From: Liriodendron chinense
Lineage: Eukaryota > Streptophyta > Magnoliopsida > Magnoliales > Magnoliaceae
Direction: 5' to 3'
NCBI GenBank assembly: GCA_003013855.2
Contig: ML058526.1
Coordinates: 620,001-684,000, forward strand
DNA length: 64,000 nt
Shown here: in pieces, positions 1 to 12,234 of the stretch
Numbering within the stretch: the first letter of the stretch is position 1
How the letters are laid out: each line of letters opens with the position of its first letter
Program-made: the position numbers and the translations under genes
The notes under the pieces: generated by a model
What the model was told of the DNA's origin: nothing
Databases searched by the model: none
What the model saw: only the letters and a program-made list of their open reading frames with translations

Positions 1-590
1 ATGGCAGCTACTCCTGTCTGAGTTCGACATCACCTATGTCACTCAAAAGGCAATTAAGGGGCAGGCCCTCGCCGATCATCTTGCCGCCCACTCCCTCCTG
101 GATTATCAACCGCTCAAGACATTCTTCCCTGATGAAGATCTCTTGCTTATCGAAGGTGAAGAAAAGAAGAAAAAAGATGAGTGGACATTATTCTTCGACG
201 GAGCAGCAAATTCTAAAGGGAGTGGTATTGGAGCAATCCTCTACTCTCCAGATGATGTCCCTATTCCTATCTCAAGGCGCATAGCATTCGAGTGCACCAA
301 CAACATGGTAGAGTACAAAGCATGCATCGCTGACTTAAAGGAAGCCATGATCTTGGGCGTCAAGAAGCTATGAGTATTTGGAGACTCACAGCTTATCATC
401 AATCAGACCAATGGCGAATGGAAAACCAAGGATTAGAAGTTGATACCATATCATGTGTATCTTGAAAATCTGATCGAAGAATTCAAAGAAGTCACCTTCT
501 CATACATGCCCAGAGCCAAGAACCAGTTTGCAGATGCTCTCGCTACACTTGCATCAACGCTCGAGATACCAAAAGGAGCTTCAGAATGGG
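1..590 (+). pseudogene. Tat-lineage gypsy pol: RNase H tail plus second (archaeal-type) RNase H
   Basis: The first 140 bases encode the C-terminal end of the reverse-transcriptase-linked RNase H (LLSEFDITYVTQKAIKGQ in frame with base 1). A second RNase H follows from about 143 (motif WTLFFDGAANSKGSG, then ECTNNMVEYKA and FGDSQLI). Two RNase H domains in series are the known hallmark of the Tat (Ogre/Retand) lineage of Ty3/gypsy elements; the assignment rests on these motifs. The second domain is broken by in-frame stops at about 371-373 and 434-436, so this copy cannot make an intact polyprotein. RT lies to the left of the window. The integrase fragment follows directly in the same orientation. 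Confidence 0.85.
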
Positions 591-1906
591 AGCTTACAGT
601 CGAAATTCAAGATGAACCTGCTTTCTGCCTGCAAATAGAAGAAGCCGAAGCTGTCCCTGACAAACCCTGGTATGCTGACATCAAACAATATCTCGAAACC
701 CAGGAGTATCCGGAGTCAGCAATAGCAACAGATCGCCGAACCATCCAGCATTTGGCCGGCCAGTTTACCATCATTAGCGAAATTCTTTACAAGCAATCCT
801 ATAATCACATCCTCCTTCAATGCGTCGATGAAACAGAAGCTGCAAAGATCATGAAAGAAATACATGAAGGAATCTGTGGCCCACACATGAACGGGCACAT
901 GATGGCAAAGAAGATTCTACGACTCGGCTACTATTGGCTTACCATGGAGACAGCATGTCAGAAAATGCTTTAAGTGTCAGGAGCATGCAAATCAAATCCA
1001 TGCCCCCTCATCAGAATTATACAACCTGACCACCCCCTAGCCCTTCTCCATGTGGGGACTCGACATCATCTGCAAGATCATTCCCAAAGCGTCAAACGGT
1101 CATGAGTACATACTTGTGGCAGTCGACTACTTCACCAAATGGGTAGAAGCAGCCTCCTACACCACGATTGTAGCATTTCAGGTGACAAATTCATGAAGAA
1201 CAACTTCATATGCCGGTATGGAATCCCCAATGCTATCATCACAGATAATGGGACCCCGTTTGTCAACAAGAAGATGGATGACTTTCTCAGCAAGTTCAAG
1301 ATTCAACGTCATCGATCAAGCCCCTGCCGTCCCCAGATGAATGGTAGGGTAGAAGCTACAAACAAGACAATCGTCAGGATACTCGAGAACATGGTCGTGA
1401 CCTATCAAGATTGGTCAGATATGCTCCCATATGCACTTTGGGCCTATCGAACATCTGTACAGTCTGCTACGGGCGTTACTCCTTTCGAGCTTATTTATGG
1501 AATGGAAGCAGTTCTGCCAGTCGAGGTGGAAATACCATCACTACGAGTGTTACTCGAAAGCGGAATTGAAGAAGGAGAATGGCGACAGGCCAGATTCGAT
1601 CAGTTGTAGCTAACAGATGAAAAGCGCATGCGTGCGCTAAGTCATTCTCAGTGTTATCAGAAAAGGATCACTCGGGCTTACAACAAGAGAGTCCGAAAAA
1701 GAAGTTTCAAGGTAGGCGACATGGTCATGAAGAAGATTCTACCGTCGCACCTTCCGGATCCAAGAGGAAAGTTCAAACCCTCGTGGGACGGGCCGCTGAT
1801 CATCAGAGAAGTACTTCCCGGAGGCGCCCTCAGACTCACCAGCATGAGAGGGGTGAATCTTCCTGAGCCAATCAACGCCGACAAAGTGAAGATCTTTCAC
1901 GGGTAA
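591..1906 (+). pseudogene. Tat-lineage integrase (degenerate)
   Basis: Continues the Tat pol. A zinc-binding region is recognisable at 850-1000 (GPHMNGHMMAKK, GYYWLTMETACQ) but is disrupted by a stop at 971-973 and a frame change. The catalytic core follows: first Asp in WGLDII near 1050, VAVDYFTKWVEA near 1120-1160, second Asp in IITDNGTPF near 1235, and the Glu in GRVEATNKTI near 1350, so the DDE triad is still readable across frames. The last part (1628-1906) is the C-terminal module with a GPY/F-like segment (GKFKPSWDGPL). Frames change near 1170 and a stop lies at 1607-1609. Integrase would insert the cDNA copy in the nucleus, but this copy is dead. Its order after RNase H is normal for gypsy elements. 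Confidence 0.85.
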
Positions 1907-2983
1907 GTCATTCTGACCTTATCAAGAGTTACTTTAATAGAGCTGAAGTCTTGAGGTCGAAGCTAAAACCTCTGAGAAATCATTTCCGTCCACCAACAAG
2001 TGTTTCAAATAAGGGGATTTAAAAGAAAAAGAAAAAAAATAATACAAAAAAAAGAGAAAAAGAATATAAAAGGAAAGAAAAAAAAGAGAGAAAAAGAAAA
2101 AGGGAAGCCAGAAAAATCAACCTAAGAAGAAACACAGTCATCCATCCATTCATCTCAGAAGGGTCTTTGGCTAAGACCAACAGCTCTATCATCGTAACTT
2201 AGGATAAGGGCTGAAAGGCTGCCATCGACTGGCAACGACGGATTCCCGACCTCTAGCCGCCGCAATTATCCAAAGATCCAAAATAAAAAAGAAAAAAAAG
2301 AAAATGTGTGCCTAAACAAAAGGGCGGAGTGAAAACCCGAAAGGGTGCTCCGAGTAAAAACAGTGGGCATAAAGCGGACTTGGTGAAAACCCGAAAGGGC
2401 ACCGAGGGTAAAAACAGCATAGCTGCCAAGGGACAGGCAAGATCAAACACCCGGGACTTGGTGAAAACTCAAAAGGGCGCCACGGGCAAAAATGACGGGA
2501 AAAGGCCGGCTGTGGTGAAAACTCGAAAGAGCGCTGCAGGCAAAAATGGCTCAAATAGAAAAAGAAAAAAAATGAAAAGTGCAGGTACTAAGAAATCAGA
2601 CAGTCCAGATCGGTTCAAGCAGTCACAGTTCAAGAACAAGAAGAAGTGCAGTCAGGAACGAAGAGCTCTACAAATTCTGACAATCTCGGGAGGCAATAGT
2701 TTCCGTTGCCTACACCTCTAGGGAACCAAAGGCGCACTCAAGTCAAATCTCGAGACATCGGTCAAAGCATTGGCCGAGCCCCAGTTCTGATTCCTATATC
2801 CCGACACAAAATCCAGACACACTCACAAGACATGGCACAATAGATTTTCAAAAGTTTTCTCTTTTTTATTAAATGCATCATATTTCTTTTACATATATCA
2901 CTCATCTCTTTCAAAAAATACAAAAAATGCATCATCATCAATCATATACCATGCAAAAAGGAATGTGCAGGTGGCCAATACAA
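1907..2983 (+). other. Tat post-pol non-coding region
   Basis: No convincing gene. It begins with a purine-rich, A-dominated stretch (about 2015-2110), then short direct repeats (2329-2550, listed separately), then AT-rich sequence up to the end of the antisense ORF at 2984. Tat-lineage elements are known for a long, variable region between integrase and the 3' LTR, and this fits that position. The 137-codon open frame at 2308-2721 is produced by the repeats themselves and matches no family I know. Confidence 0.6.
2329..2550 (+). repeat. Four-copy GTGAAAACYCGAAAGGGC repeat
   Basis: The motif GTGAAAACCCGAAAGGG, or a one-to-two-base variant, starts near 2329, 2383, 2461 and 2514. Each copy is followed by a short GC-rich run and then TAAAAA or CAAAAA. 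Spacing is irregular (54, 78 and 53 bp). It lies between integrase and the antisense ORF of the Tat element. Confidence 0.8.
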
Positions 2984-3356
2984 TCAATCCCTACCCTCTT
3001 CCTCGGCCACATCTGGTAAGTCCCCTGACTCATAATGAAATAGTCTCGCTCTCAACCTGCTTACCTCCATACGCAGGTAATGCACCTCATCGCGCTAAAG
3101 GGTACGGATCACGGCCTCCTCATCAGACAACCTCTGATCGGCAGCTAATCTCCTCGACATCATCTCACAATGATACCGAAGTGCAGAGATCTCAGAAAGC
3201 AAGTGGCCATGAGTGGCCAAAAGGAAACCAGGATCGATGAACGGGCGCTCTTCAAAAGGCTCATATGAACCAGATGAAGAGCCGGCATCTCCAAGGATAT
3301 CCTGCTCATCCTCATCAGCAGTCTGGTACCAACAAGGGATACGTCGATACAGAGAC
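2984..3356 (-). pseudogene. 3' part of the Tat antisense ORF
   Basis: On the minus strand this continues the frame of the antisense ORF at 9267-11422 once the 3357-9266 insertion is mentally skipped. It encodes a polar, acidic and partly helical tail (for example SEISALRYHCEMMSRRL) and ends at a TGA at 2986-2984. One premature TAG sits at 3097-3095. The junction falls exactly at the GAGAC target duplication, which is strong evidence that this is one gene split by a later insertion. Function is unknown. The longer part resembles the plant-mobile-domain-like / DUF7745-type proteins often found antisense in Tat elements. Confidence 0.7.
3352..3356. repeat. Left target-site duplication GAGAC
   Basis: GAGAC directly precedes the TG end of the 5.9-kb insertion and is matched at 9267-9271 after its CA end. 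A 5-bp duplication is the usual signature of LTR-element integration. Confidence 0.8.
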
Positions 3357-4129
3357 TGTAAGACCCGTACCCTGAATTGCCCTCCGTACGTTTAGTTTTC
3401 GGTACCGGTACGTCCCGGACGGACCAGATTAGAGAGCCTTGATCGCGACCCTGATTTAGTACCGCAACGACCCAAGACTTGTACCCTTGCGACCGCACGG
3501 GCGCCACGATTCCAACGCCGCGCGGCACGCCCCATTGCGATACCCGGTGTGTAAGATGCATACGTTCGTGCAATTCGAGGTGGGCCACGCAACGCGCGTG
3601 TGGCGTGGGCCCCACTTGCATAATTCCCAACAACATGTCAAATCTATCACCATCACCCTCACCCATACCCCCATCATTATCTAGCCATCATCACCATACC
3701 CACCCCATCCTCTCTCACCAAAAGTCAACCACAACCCATACCTCTCATGCTCTCTCCCATCATCATCATCATCATCATCATCATGACATCATGCACCCCC
3801 CTCTTCCCATACAAGAGCCATACGTGGGGGGGTGGCCTCTCAATTCCAAGATTTGAGAGAAAAAGAGAAAAAAAAAGGAGAGAGAAAGAGATTTGAGAAA
3901 GAGAGAGAAGAGAAAGAAGAGAGAGAAGTAGAGAGATTTGAGAGATTGAGTGAGTTTAGAGAGAGATTTAGAGGGAGATCAAGAGAGAAAGAGAGAGATT
4001 GAAGGTGAAGATCAAGTTTGGAGGACCCCGATCATCATCCGGACCGTCCGATCGGCAATCTAACCGTCCAACCATCATTGTGAGTGCAAACCTCCCCCTT
4101 TTTTATCATTTACCCTTCATTTTTCCTTC

Positions 4130-4197
4130 ATTGGACCCACCTTGTGATGGGCAAGGAGATGGATGAGTCGGATCATCCATGATTGGCCCCATTTAAC

Positions 4198-4228
<31 letters not shown>

Positions 4229-6300
4229 TAAAAAAAAATGAAGGAGAAGGCCGCTGGACAGCCAGCGTCCAGAGGACGCTGCTGCCCAGCAGCGCTGGGG
4301 ATTTGGGCGTTGACCGTGGGTCCCCACTCGTGGGACCCACCTTGATGTATGAATGTAATCCACGCTATCCATTTGTTTCTCCAGCCCATTTTAGGGCTGG
4401 ACACCAAAAATGAAGTAGATCCAGATCGTAGGTGGGCCACACCATAGGAAAACATTGGCGAAAATGATGTGGACTGCTGAACTTCTTTGGCCCACCGTGA
4501 TGTTTGTAGACGGAATCACCTGCCCAATATTGGGCTTATTAGGTCCCCAACGAGCTGGGAAACCTAATGAGCGGAGTGGATCGTCTCCAAGTGGACCCCA
4601 CTTGATACGAACAAAGAAAAAGAAAAAGAAAAAAAAAAGGGAGAAAAGACAAGGACGCTGGACGTCCAGCGTCAGAGACGCTGGAAACGTCCAGCGTACG
4701 CTGGAGGGGTTAATGGGGTCCCCACTCGTGGGACCCACCTTGATGTTTGTGTTCCATCCACGCCGTCCATCGGTTTTCCCAGATCATTCTAGGGCCAGGG
4801 CCAAAAGATGAAGCCGATCCGAATTTTTAATGGACCACACTGCGTAAAACAGTGGAAATTATGATTTCTACTGTCAGAAATCCTTCAGCCCACTTTTAAG
4901 TTTCTAGCTGGAATCACATATCCAATATAGGGCTCTATGCGTTCCTTATGAGCCCAGGAAACCGATGAATGGCGTAGATCATCCTCTTGTGGGCCCCACT
5001 GGGCGAAAACCATAGAAAAAAAGAAAAGAAAAGAGAAAAAGGAGAGGAGAGGCGTCCGGGCGCTGGGCGTACCAGCGTCCACGGACGCTGGGCTCGCTGC
5101 CCATCTGGAGGCCACCCTGTGGGTCCCACCATGATGTATGTGCTATATCCTCACCATCCATCCAATTGGGGAGATCATTTTAGGGCATAACCTCAAGAAT
5201 GAGACAGATCCAAATCTCCAGTGGACCCCACCACAGAAAACAGTGAGGGCAGTGACAGACCGTTGAAACTTACCTATGGCCCACCATGATGTTTATCTGA
5301 GATCCAATCTGTTCATAAGTTCATACATGCATGGAAGAAGGAAAAACGAAAATATCAGCTTGACCGAAAGCTTCTGTGGGCCCCACTTGAGGAGAGAATA
5401 AAATAAATAAAAATAAAATAAAAAAAAATAAAAAAAAGATCATGGGCGCTGGACAGGCAGCGTCCAGGGGATGCTGCTGCCCAGCAGCCCAGGCTCTCTC
5501 TCGGCGTTGCCAATGGGCCCCACTTGTTGGGCCCACCTAGAATGTATGCGCTTTATCCATTCCGTCCATATGTTTTTCAACTCATTTTAGTGGCTGAGCC
5601 AAATTTAAGCATATCCAAACCTCTAGTGGATCATGCCACGGAAACAGTGGGAATTATGATCTCCACCGTTGAAACCTTCCCAGGCTCTACAGTGATGTTT
5701 ATTTGTCATTTAACCTGTTCATAAGATCACATGGATATGGGTGAAGGGGGAAACAAAAATATTAGTTTGATTCAAAATGCTTGGGGCCCATTTGGGTGCT
5801 ACGCTCTATGGGTCCCACCACGATGTATCTGTTTTATGTATGCCGCCCATCTGTTTTTCCATATTATTTTAGGGCCGGGGGCCCTCATAATGAGGTAAAT
5901 ACAAACCTCAAGTGGACCACATTGTAGGAAACTGTGGCCATTGATGCCCACCTTTGAAACCTTCCTTGGGGCCATTGTAATGTTTATTTTTCTATCTAAC
6001 CAAAGGTGATGGGGCCCAACTTTGGGTCCCACCTTGATGAATGTTGAGTATATCGTGTCGTTCTTCTTGGCAGGGGTGTGGGCCCAGTTTTAGGTGGGCC
6101 ACACGTAGAAAATAAGGGTGATTGAATGCCTACCATTGGAAACTTTACAGGACCCATCTGTTATGTTTATTTGCCATCCTTCCTGTTCATAAGTCACCCA
6201 GCCATGGGTGGGGTTCCACACGTGTGGTGTGCGGGCCCCACCATGGTGTTTGTTTGCCATCTCACTTGATTAGTGGGAAAGCACAAATATTGAGTTGATC
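4130..6300 (+). repeat. Head-to-tail array of GTGGGACCCACCTTGATG core units with CCAGCGTCC palindromes
   Basis: The core (GTGGGACCCACCTTGATGT and variants, followed by 'TCCACGCCGTCCAT' and 'CATTTTAGGG' blocks) recurs in the same direction near 4331, 4728, 5119, 5527, 5809 and 6023, with a weaker copy near 6235. The first spacings are 397, 391 and 408 bp, later ones 200-280 bp. In the 0.4-kb units an A/G-rich run is followed by a GC-rich palindromic block built from GGACGCTGG / CCAGCGTCC (4245-4300, 4650-4705, 5050-5100, 5445-5495). This array lies within the 5.9-kb LTR-like insertion. The same core elsewhere in the window occurs as inverted fold-backs. Confidence 0.75.
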
Positions 6301-6689
6301 CCAAACTGTTGGGGCCCATTAATGTATGTGGCTTCCCCACTCCTTCGTGCGGTTATACCCAACCCCGGGTCCACCTTGTTATGCATGTGTTCTATCCACG
6401 TCAGCCATTGGCCTCCATGGTGCGATATGTATGTTGGCCATCCATTAGGACCGCCTTAATTTTGTGCTTGATCCAAACCATCCAAATGAATGAACCCTAG
6501 CATGTTATGTACAGGATGGCCCTTGGGACCACCTTAGTGTGCGTGTTCGAATGACCGCGTTGTCCATCCCGTGGACCCACCTTGATGATTAGTTGTGTAA
6601 ACCCTTATTGAAAGGTCATCCTTAGAGTTTGCTTGATCCAAGTCACAGGACTACCTTCTTAAACTCACCTTGTGGAACCGTCTTGTCAA

Positions 6690-6795
6690 TTCACCTTGTT
6701 AACTCACCATGTTGACCCGCCTTGTTGACCCGCCTTGTTGACTCACCTTGTTGACTCAGCATGTTGATTGATCTTGGTAACTCAGCTTGTATACT
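6690..6795 (-). repeat. Short TGAGTCAACAAGG-like repeat
   Basis: About seven 14-15-bp units of the form CTTGTTGACTCACC read on the plus strand. The minus strand, which is the proposed LTR sense strand, therefore carries TGAGTCA-type motifs; exact TGACTCA occurs at 6738-6744 and 6751-6757. TGAGTCA is the known GCN4/bZIP-type site in plants. Regulatory function here is inference. Confidence 0.6.
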
Positions 6796-9266
6796 CATAT
6801 GACTCACCCCTTCTACCCTTGTACCCAAAGACCACCATATCGTGTATATCTCATCCACACCGTCCGTTTACCTTTAGGGCGAGTGTGGGGCTCATCCTCG
6901 ACGTTCGTATGTCATCTAAGCCATCCATTATATGGAGCCTATCTTGTAGTATGAGGTTAGACCTGTTGTCCCTTTTTGGACCTCATTGTATTGACCATCT
7001 ATCGTAGATTACCCTACTATTTATAATCCTCTGTCATGACATGTCTATCTTGCAACCCCCTTCTATGACATTCCTTTTACGGACCATTATTGTGTTCATC
7101 TCTACTGTACTACAGGATTATGGGTCTCGGCATGATTTTGAGTATTCCACTCTTGCCGCTCAAGTAGGTTCTACCTTTGATGTGTCGGTAGTGTATTCAA
7201 TCATTTTCTTTCCATTTGGGTTATCTAAATATTGAAGGTTAATCCACACCGTTCAGTTGTTGGACCATCTGTGTTGTTGTATACCATCCATTAAGAGTCT
7301 TATCTCTTTATGTTTCTTTGTATTATAAGTGAATTATCTTTTATGCTATTTTTAGTATGTCTGTTGCCACACGTAGTGTTATTTGGAATACTCATATGTG
7401 ATCTTTATACTATATGCTTCGACGACCACCATGCATGTGTAATGAGTATGCATCCCGAATCACCATTGTTAGTTAGGGACCACTAGGGCATAAACGCATT
7501 CATAAAGCATTCGAGATGTAGTCGCGCAAATGTAATTCACGTGCTCTCTATCGCAAACCTCTCCAATAGGTATGGGACTATTCGAGGACAGGAATCTATC
7601 ATCCTGACTTACACTGTATGGTAGGAATAGCTTAGCATACCTTGTAGCCCTTGGTGCGAGATTCCCTGGCTAGCGACATCCCGCACTATGACTCGATCAT
7701 TCATATGTGTCCCCTCATCTTAATCATATCTTAAATAGGTTGGACTAGATTGATTTATTGCCATCGTGGTAGATGGGCTACTTGTTGGCACTCATACTGT
7801 ATACTTGACTCATGCATCATGAATGCTTGGCTCATCTGATTGTCTTGTATCAACCGGCCATATCGGTCGTGATTGTCGTGCAATTCATTACCAGCTGACG
7901 GTGACATTGTGTTTGAGACCTTATAGTTTTATGGTGCTCTTTGGAGACTTGCACGGGCATGTCGTCCCACGTTTGTACGCATGGTTGCATTTCGCACCGT
8001 CTGCTTGTGCCGCATATAGCATGGTTACTACGTTGCAACCACAGCTCCATCGTGGTTTGCAGGAACACCGGAAATATGTGATCTTTAAACAGGATGCCAT
8101 AGATGTCCCTGGGTGAAAGTCCCTGAACCCGTTGGTACCAAGGTGGGTGCTCCATTCAAGGACCGGGTGGTTGAATCATACACCAGTATGCCGAATAGCA
8201 AACGGCGGTGTTTTCCACTGCACGTGGTCAGTTTGGAAGGAGGTCTGACCTAACCTGCCGGAAGAGTGTTGGCAAAGGGGGTTGAGTTTGACCAGCTGTG
8301 AGTAGGTCCGCTATTGCACCAGATAGGCTTTGGCATTCTACTGGTGAGTAGTGAGGTCTGTGAGACCCCGGTGATGTTCCGTTTCAGAGATGGTATTGGT
8401 ATCAGTGATGTGACTGATGTTCTGTATGGTGTGGGACGGTCTTGATGTGGGCGGGTGTGATGTGGGCGAGGCTGTAAGCCTGGGCGAGCTACCACACTGG
8501 GCGAGCTACCAGTTTCGATTCCTGCATTGCTTACGTGACTGCGTTATGACTGTTCGTATCTGGACCACTGTACTGAGAGGTGGTGATTTGCATACATTCA
8601 TTGGATCATTGTATGTGACATTAGGCCCTGTAGGCCATTGCACAGTATGAGTATATAGCTTTGGTAGGCTAGTTACCTGTATTGCACGCTCGCATAGCCA
8701 TGGTAGGCTAGTTATATGTATTGCATGCTTGCATAGTCGTGGTAAACTGGTTATTCATATCACATGATCGTGTAGCCTAATTAGGCTAAGTCTTGGTTTA
8801 AAGTTCTCATCATGCTTTACTGCTTACTCTGATATTTATCATGCTTGTCATATGCATTGTGCACGCACACACGCACTCACGAAGCTTCGTTCGAAGCTTA
8901 TGCGCGTTTGTTACGCTGCAGGTTCTACCAGAGTATATCAACAACGTTGAGTTGGAGTTTGTAGTGCAGTAGCAGGAGGTGCCGAAGTGTGCACAGTTTT
9001 TATATTTACGCATTGTGTATTTACTTTCCAGTACTGTATATAAACGAAAAGATTTAGTGGAAATATTGTGTTTGTCTTTGATGGTACTCATATGGTGATG
9101 CTCATGTTAAAAAAAAAATTTAGACCCTAAAATCCTCCTTGTGGTATCCCAGGATCGGAACCTGGCGTGTGGGGTTAGGATCCGAGATCGGGGTACTACG
9201 GAGGCTGCCACCTCTGAATTCGGGTTATAGCGAATGGACGTCGAGAACCGAATTTGGGGCGTGACA

Positions 9267-11422
9267 GAGACTGCTTAGCAACCCAGTACTGATATGGGGC
9301 GGTCGCCATCGGAAAAGCCCACAACTCAAAACCAAGCAAATCGGCAGTCAAGTAACTCACCCAAGATCCATCGACCCGAGTCCAAAAGTCAGAGGTTCTG
9401 GATGGAAGTGCTCGACGCCCGATACCCGTGAAAGAAAAAAGAGGAACATCCTGCTCATACCCAAACTGCCACAGGAACCGGATAGGATGGTAAGAAAAGT
9501 AAGATCGAAAGCCTACCAGCATCAGAGGAAGGTGGTGGGCATCGCAAAGCACTGGAGGAAGTGAAAGCCAAGATGACTCCCAGCGAACATTCCGGTCACG
9601 AAGATCAGCGAACATCCTGCGATACAAGGGCTCACTCATCCTAACCGTATAAGGAAGAAATTCCATGATGTGCCGCATAAGGTCTGGGCGATGGGTGTCA
9701 AGAAATGGTACAGGAACAGTCAGCGAAAGACGCTCCCATAGGCAGACCTGATCATAAGAAGGAAAAGAAGTTCAGCTAGAGCAAAGCAATTCCTAAAAAA
9801 GTAAGAAAGGAAAGGTGCAGAAAAAATACCTGAAGAAATGCACAGCAGCCGCGAAGGACACGAGTGCGGCCCAGGGCACAGTCAGTCAGCCCGTTAAACA
9901 GCTCAGCCAGGACAAGAGAAATGATCCCCTGAAGTCGGATAGCTCGGCCCATTACCTCAAAAAGCAAAGGAGTCTGGGACCTGCGCCATCCCGAGAATAG
10001 CACCTCAGCCATCAAGCAGAACATCAGTGCATTCCGAGCAAGAGTAGATCCGGCCACAATCCGAGGACCCGAAAAAAGATCATATAGCAAGTCCAAGGAG
10101 AATACTACAGCATCCTGGCCGGCAACTGCAAGCTGAACCAGATAGGGGATCCCAAACCAATTCTGTGGTGTGGCAGTCTTCGGCAATGTTTTCGGCGAAA
10201 AATACTGAGTATAATCCCAAGGTAGGCCTGTCAAGCATGCAAGCTCCTCCAAAGAGGGTCCCATCTCCATATCGTTGAACGCGAACAAGTTCAACAAAGG
10301 GACCCAGTCAATCAATGCAGCTCCGAGCATCCTCTAGTCAATGTCAACTCTAGCCATATGGATCAGACTGCCAAAGCCATAAGACTCCAAATCTCGAATC
10401 TCATAAGCTGACAAGCTGTCAAGCCAAGTAAGCAGTCGTGGCGAGCAAGAAGGACGAGAAAGCAGCTGACAAGTCCTCACGGGTACCCCCTCCAGAACAA
10501 AAGGCCCAGAAATCAATGACAGCTCATCAAGGATCGGAAGATCAACGGGCGAACGAGAAGGAAAAGCTAGAACCTCTGCAGAATCGACAGCCCCTGACCT
10601 GCCCCCAGTAATGGATATGTCTGATATAGTCGCATCACTGTCTGAAACTGTCACGACCTCAGCCGCATGAGAAGACTCGCCCACCTCATGAACAGAGTAC
10701 GCAAAAGACTGACGATCAGGAGAAGGACGACACTCTCCATCAAAAGGGCTATCAACGAAGATCACACCACACATCGTGGCATCCTGGCCAATCGGACCAT
10801 CAAAAAATGCGTCTGAACCATCAAGAAGGGTCCCAGCAACCCCGATTGAAGAATCAACGGTCATATCTGGACCTGCGGCCCTCTCCAATAGGAAATCATG
10901 AATCCAGTCATCATCCTGGCCAATCAAAGGGATCATCGAGGCATCCACACCGTCCATCATCAGGGGGACATCATCAATGATCACATCAAGTCCACCCAAA
11001 CAAGAATGCCGCACATCTCGGCCCTCATCAAGAGCATCCAAACCGTCAAAGGTATCATCTGAACCATCCATCCCATCCAGACATGAGATCAGCCCATCTA
11101 TGTCCATCATGATCCCATCACCTCCATCAATCACATCATCCATGTGGCCCACACTCAAGGGACACATAGCCTCACCTATGTCCCATCTCATCATCTCATC
11201 CATACCACCCATTTCTCCCACAATCAAAGGCCTATCCAAATCTGAAATTACAGCCATCCCACCATTAATAGAGCCATTCAAAGCTCCCCCAACAACCACC
11301 CCTAATCCATCATCAATACCCCCATTCAATGCTCCATCTCTACCATCCATTAAAGATTCCACCATCATTAAAGCCTTCACCACCTCCCGAAGTGTGGGAC
11401 CCACCATGGACAGCCCCCACAA
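9267..11422 (-). pseudogene. Tat antisense ORF, 5' part (plant-mobile-domain / DUF7745-like)
   Basis: Open frames on the minus strand at 11422-10334, 10330-9776 and 9678-9196 belong to one gene. The first encodes an acidic, Gly/Asp/Met-rich leader; a single TAG at 10336-10334 separates it from the conserved part (LEELACLTGLPW, GRAIRLQGIISLVLAELFNGL). A typical intron lies at 9829-9748 (GT...AG, 82 bp): splicing joins CAFLQ to VCLWERLSL and restores the frame. The gene is cut at 9267 by the 5.9-kb insertion and resumes at 3356. The combination of antisense orientation and position between integrase and 3' LTR is known for Tat-lineage elements; the domain name is from memory of such proteins and not checked. 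Product function is unknown. The leader is low-complexity and its start codon is uncertain. Confidence 0.7.
9748..9829 (-). other. Predicted 82-bp intron in the antisense ORF
   Basis: On the minus strand the sequence reads CTTCAG|GTATTTT ... TTATGATCAG|GTCTGCC. Both splice sites are canonical, and removing the segment joins two open frames that otherwise each meet stops. Confidence 0.65.
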
Positions 11423-12234
11423 CCCCTAAATCTCCACCGTCCATTGCTTGAGAAAAGACAAACCAAGAAAAGGACAAAATGAGAAGGGAAGATGAGACAA
11501 GGAGAATATTCATGGCTGCAATCAAACCCGGACGTGCAGGGAATGTGGGGACAAAGACAGTGGACTGTGAAGAATGTCCGAGCACGAGCCAGCCCAGGCC
11601 GCACAAGAGGCGAGCCTTGGGCGGCCCGCTCTAGGCCGCCCGTACGGACGCGCTCTCTCTCTCCACGGGATTGGCTCCATAGTCGTTGGTAGGTGAAGCT
11701 GACAATCCACATCAGCAGATGGCACCCTGAGGGCCTCCCAAGGCTCCAATCCATTCCAGATTTCGATTGAGATTGATCAAGATCATTTGGAAGGTACCCC
11801 ACCTGTCCAATCTTGAAGTATTACAGCCAACATGGGCTTAATCAAGTCAAAGAGAAGAAAAATTGATCAAGAGGGGCTCACAGGCAATCTGAGCCATTCA
11901 AAGACTAGATCATCATGATTTAAACCATAGAAAAGCTTACATGGGCCATCAAATAGCAAGATCAAAGGCTTGATCATCAAGAAAGAGGGCCAGAACCCAA
12001 GATCTGATCATCAAGTGGGCCCACAAGGCCAAATCAAGCGATCTGAGCCGTTCAAGTCATCACCCCACCATAGGAAGCCTTCTTAGCCTCACAAAACATC
12101 AAGGATAGATGCTCCAAAGCAAACCTGAAGTCTGGAAAGGGCCCACAGGGCCAATTCAAGTAATTTGGACCACTCAAATCACAATCAGCCCCGTCAGAAG
12201 ACAAACAAAGCAAGGTAAGTATGCCCAACCATAT
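11423..12234 (+). other. Tat non-coding region before the tandem array
   Basis: No gene seen. It contains a GC-rich imperfect inverted repeat at about 11617-11642 (GGGCGGCCC ... GGCCGCCC) that resembles the perfect palindrome in this element's LTR at 15954-15976. The rest is unremarkable A-rich sequence. Confidence 0.5.

Larger units (their letters stand above)
3357..9266 (-). mobile_element. 5.9-kb TG...CA insertion, probably a very long (solo) LTR
   Basis: The block begins TGTAAGACCCG and ends GGGGCGTGACA, and is flanked by the 5-bp direct repeat GAGAC (3352-3356 and 9267-9271). Read on the minus strand it runs TGTCACGCCCC...CGGGTCTTACA, which looks like the LTR ends of chromovirus-type (Tekay/Del-like) gypsy elements; that lineage call is inference. 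I see no gag or pol, no PBS and no second LTR copy inside, so a large solo LTR or a coding-free derivative is likely. It contains a GA-rich tract (3850-4010), (ATC)n at 3760-3785, (AAT)n at 4198-4230, head-to-tail core repeats (4130-6300) and a short TGACTCA repeat (6690-6795). I recognise nothing in 6800-9100. Confidence 0.75.
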
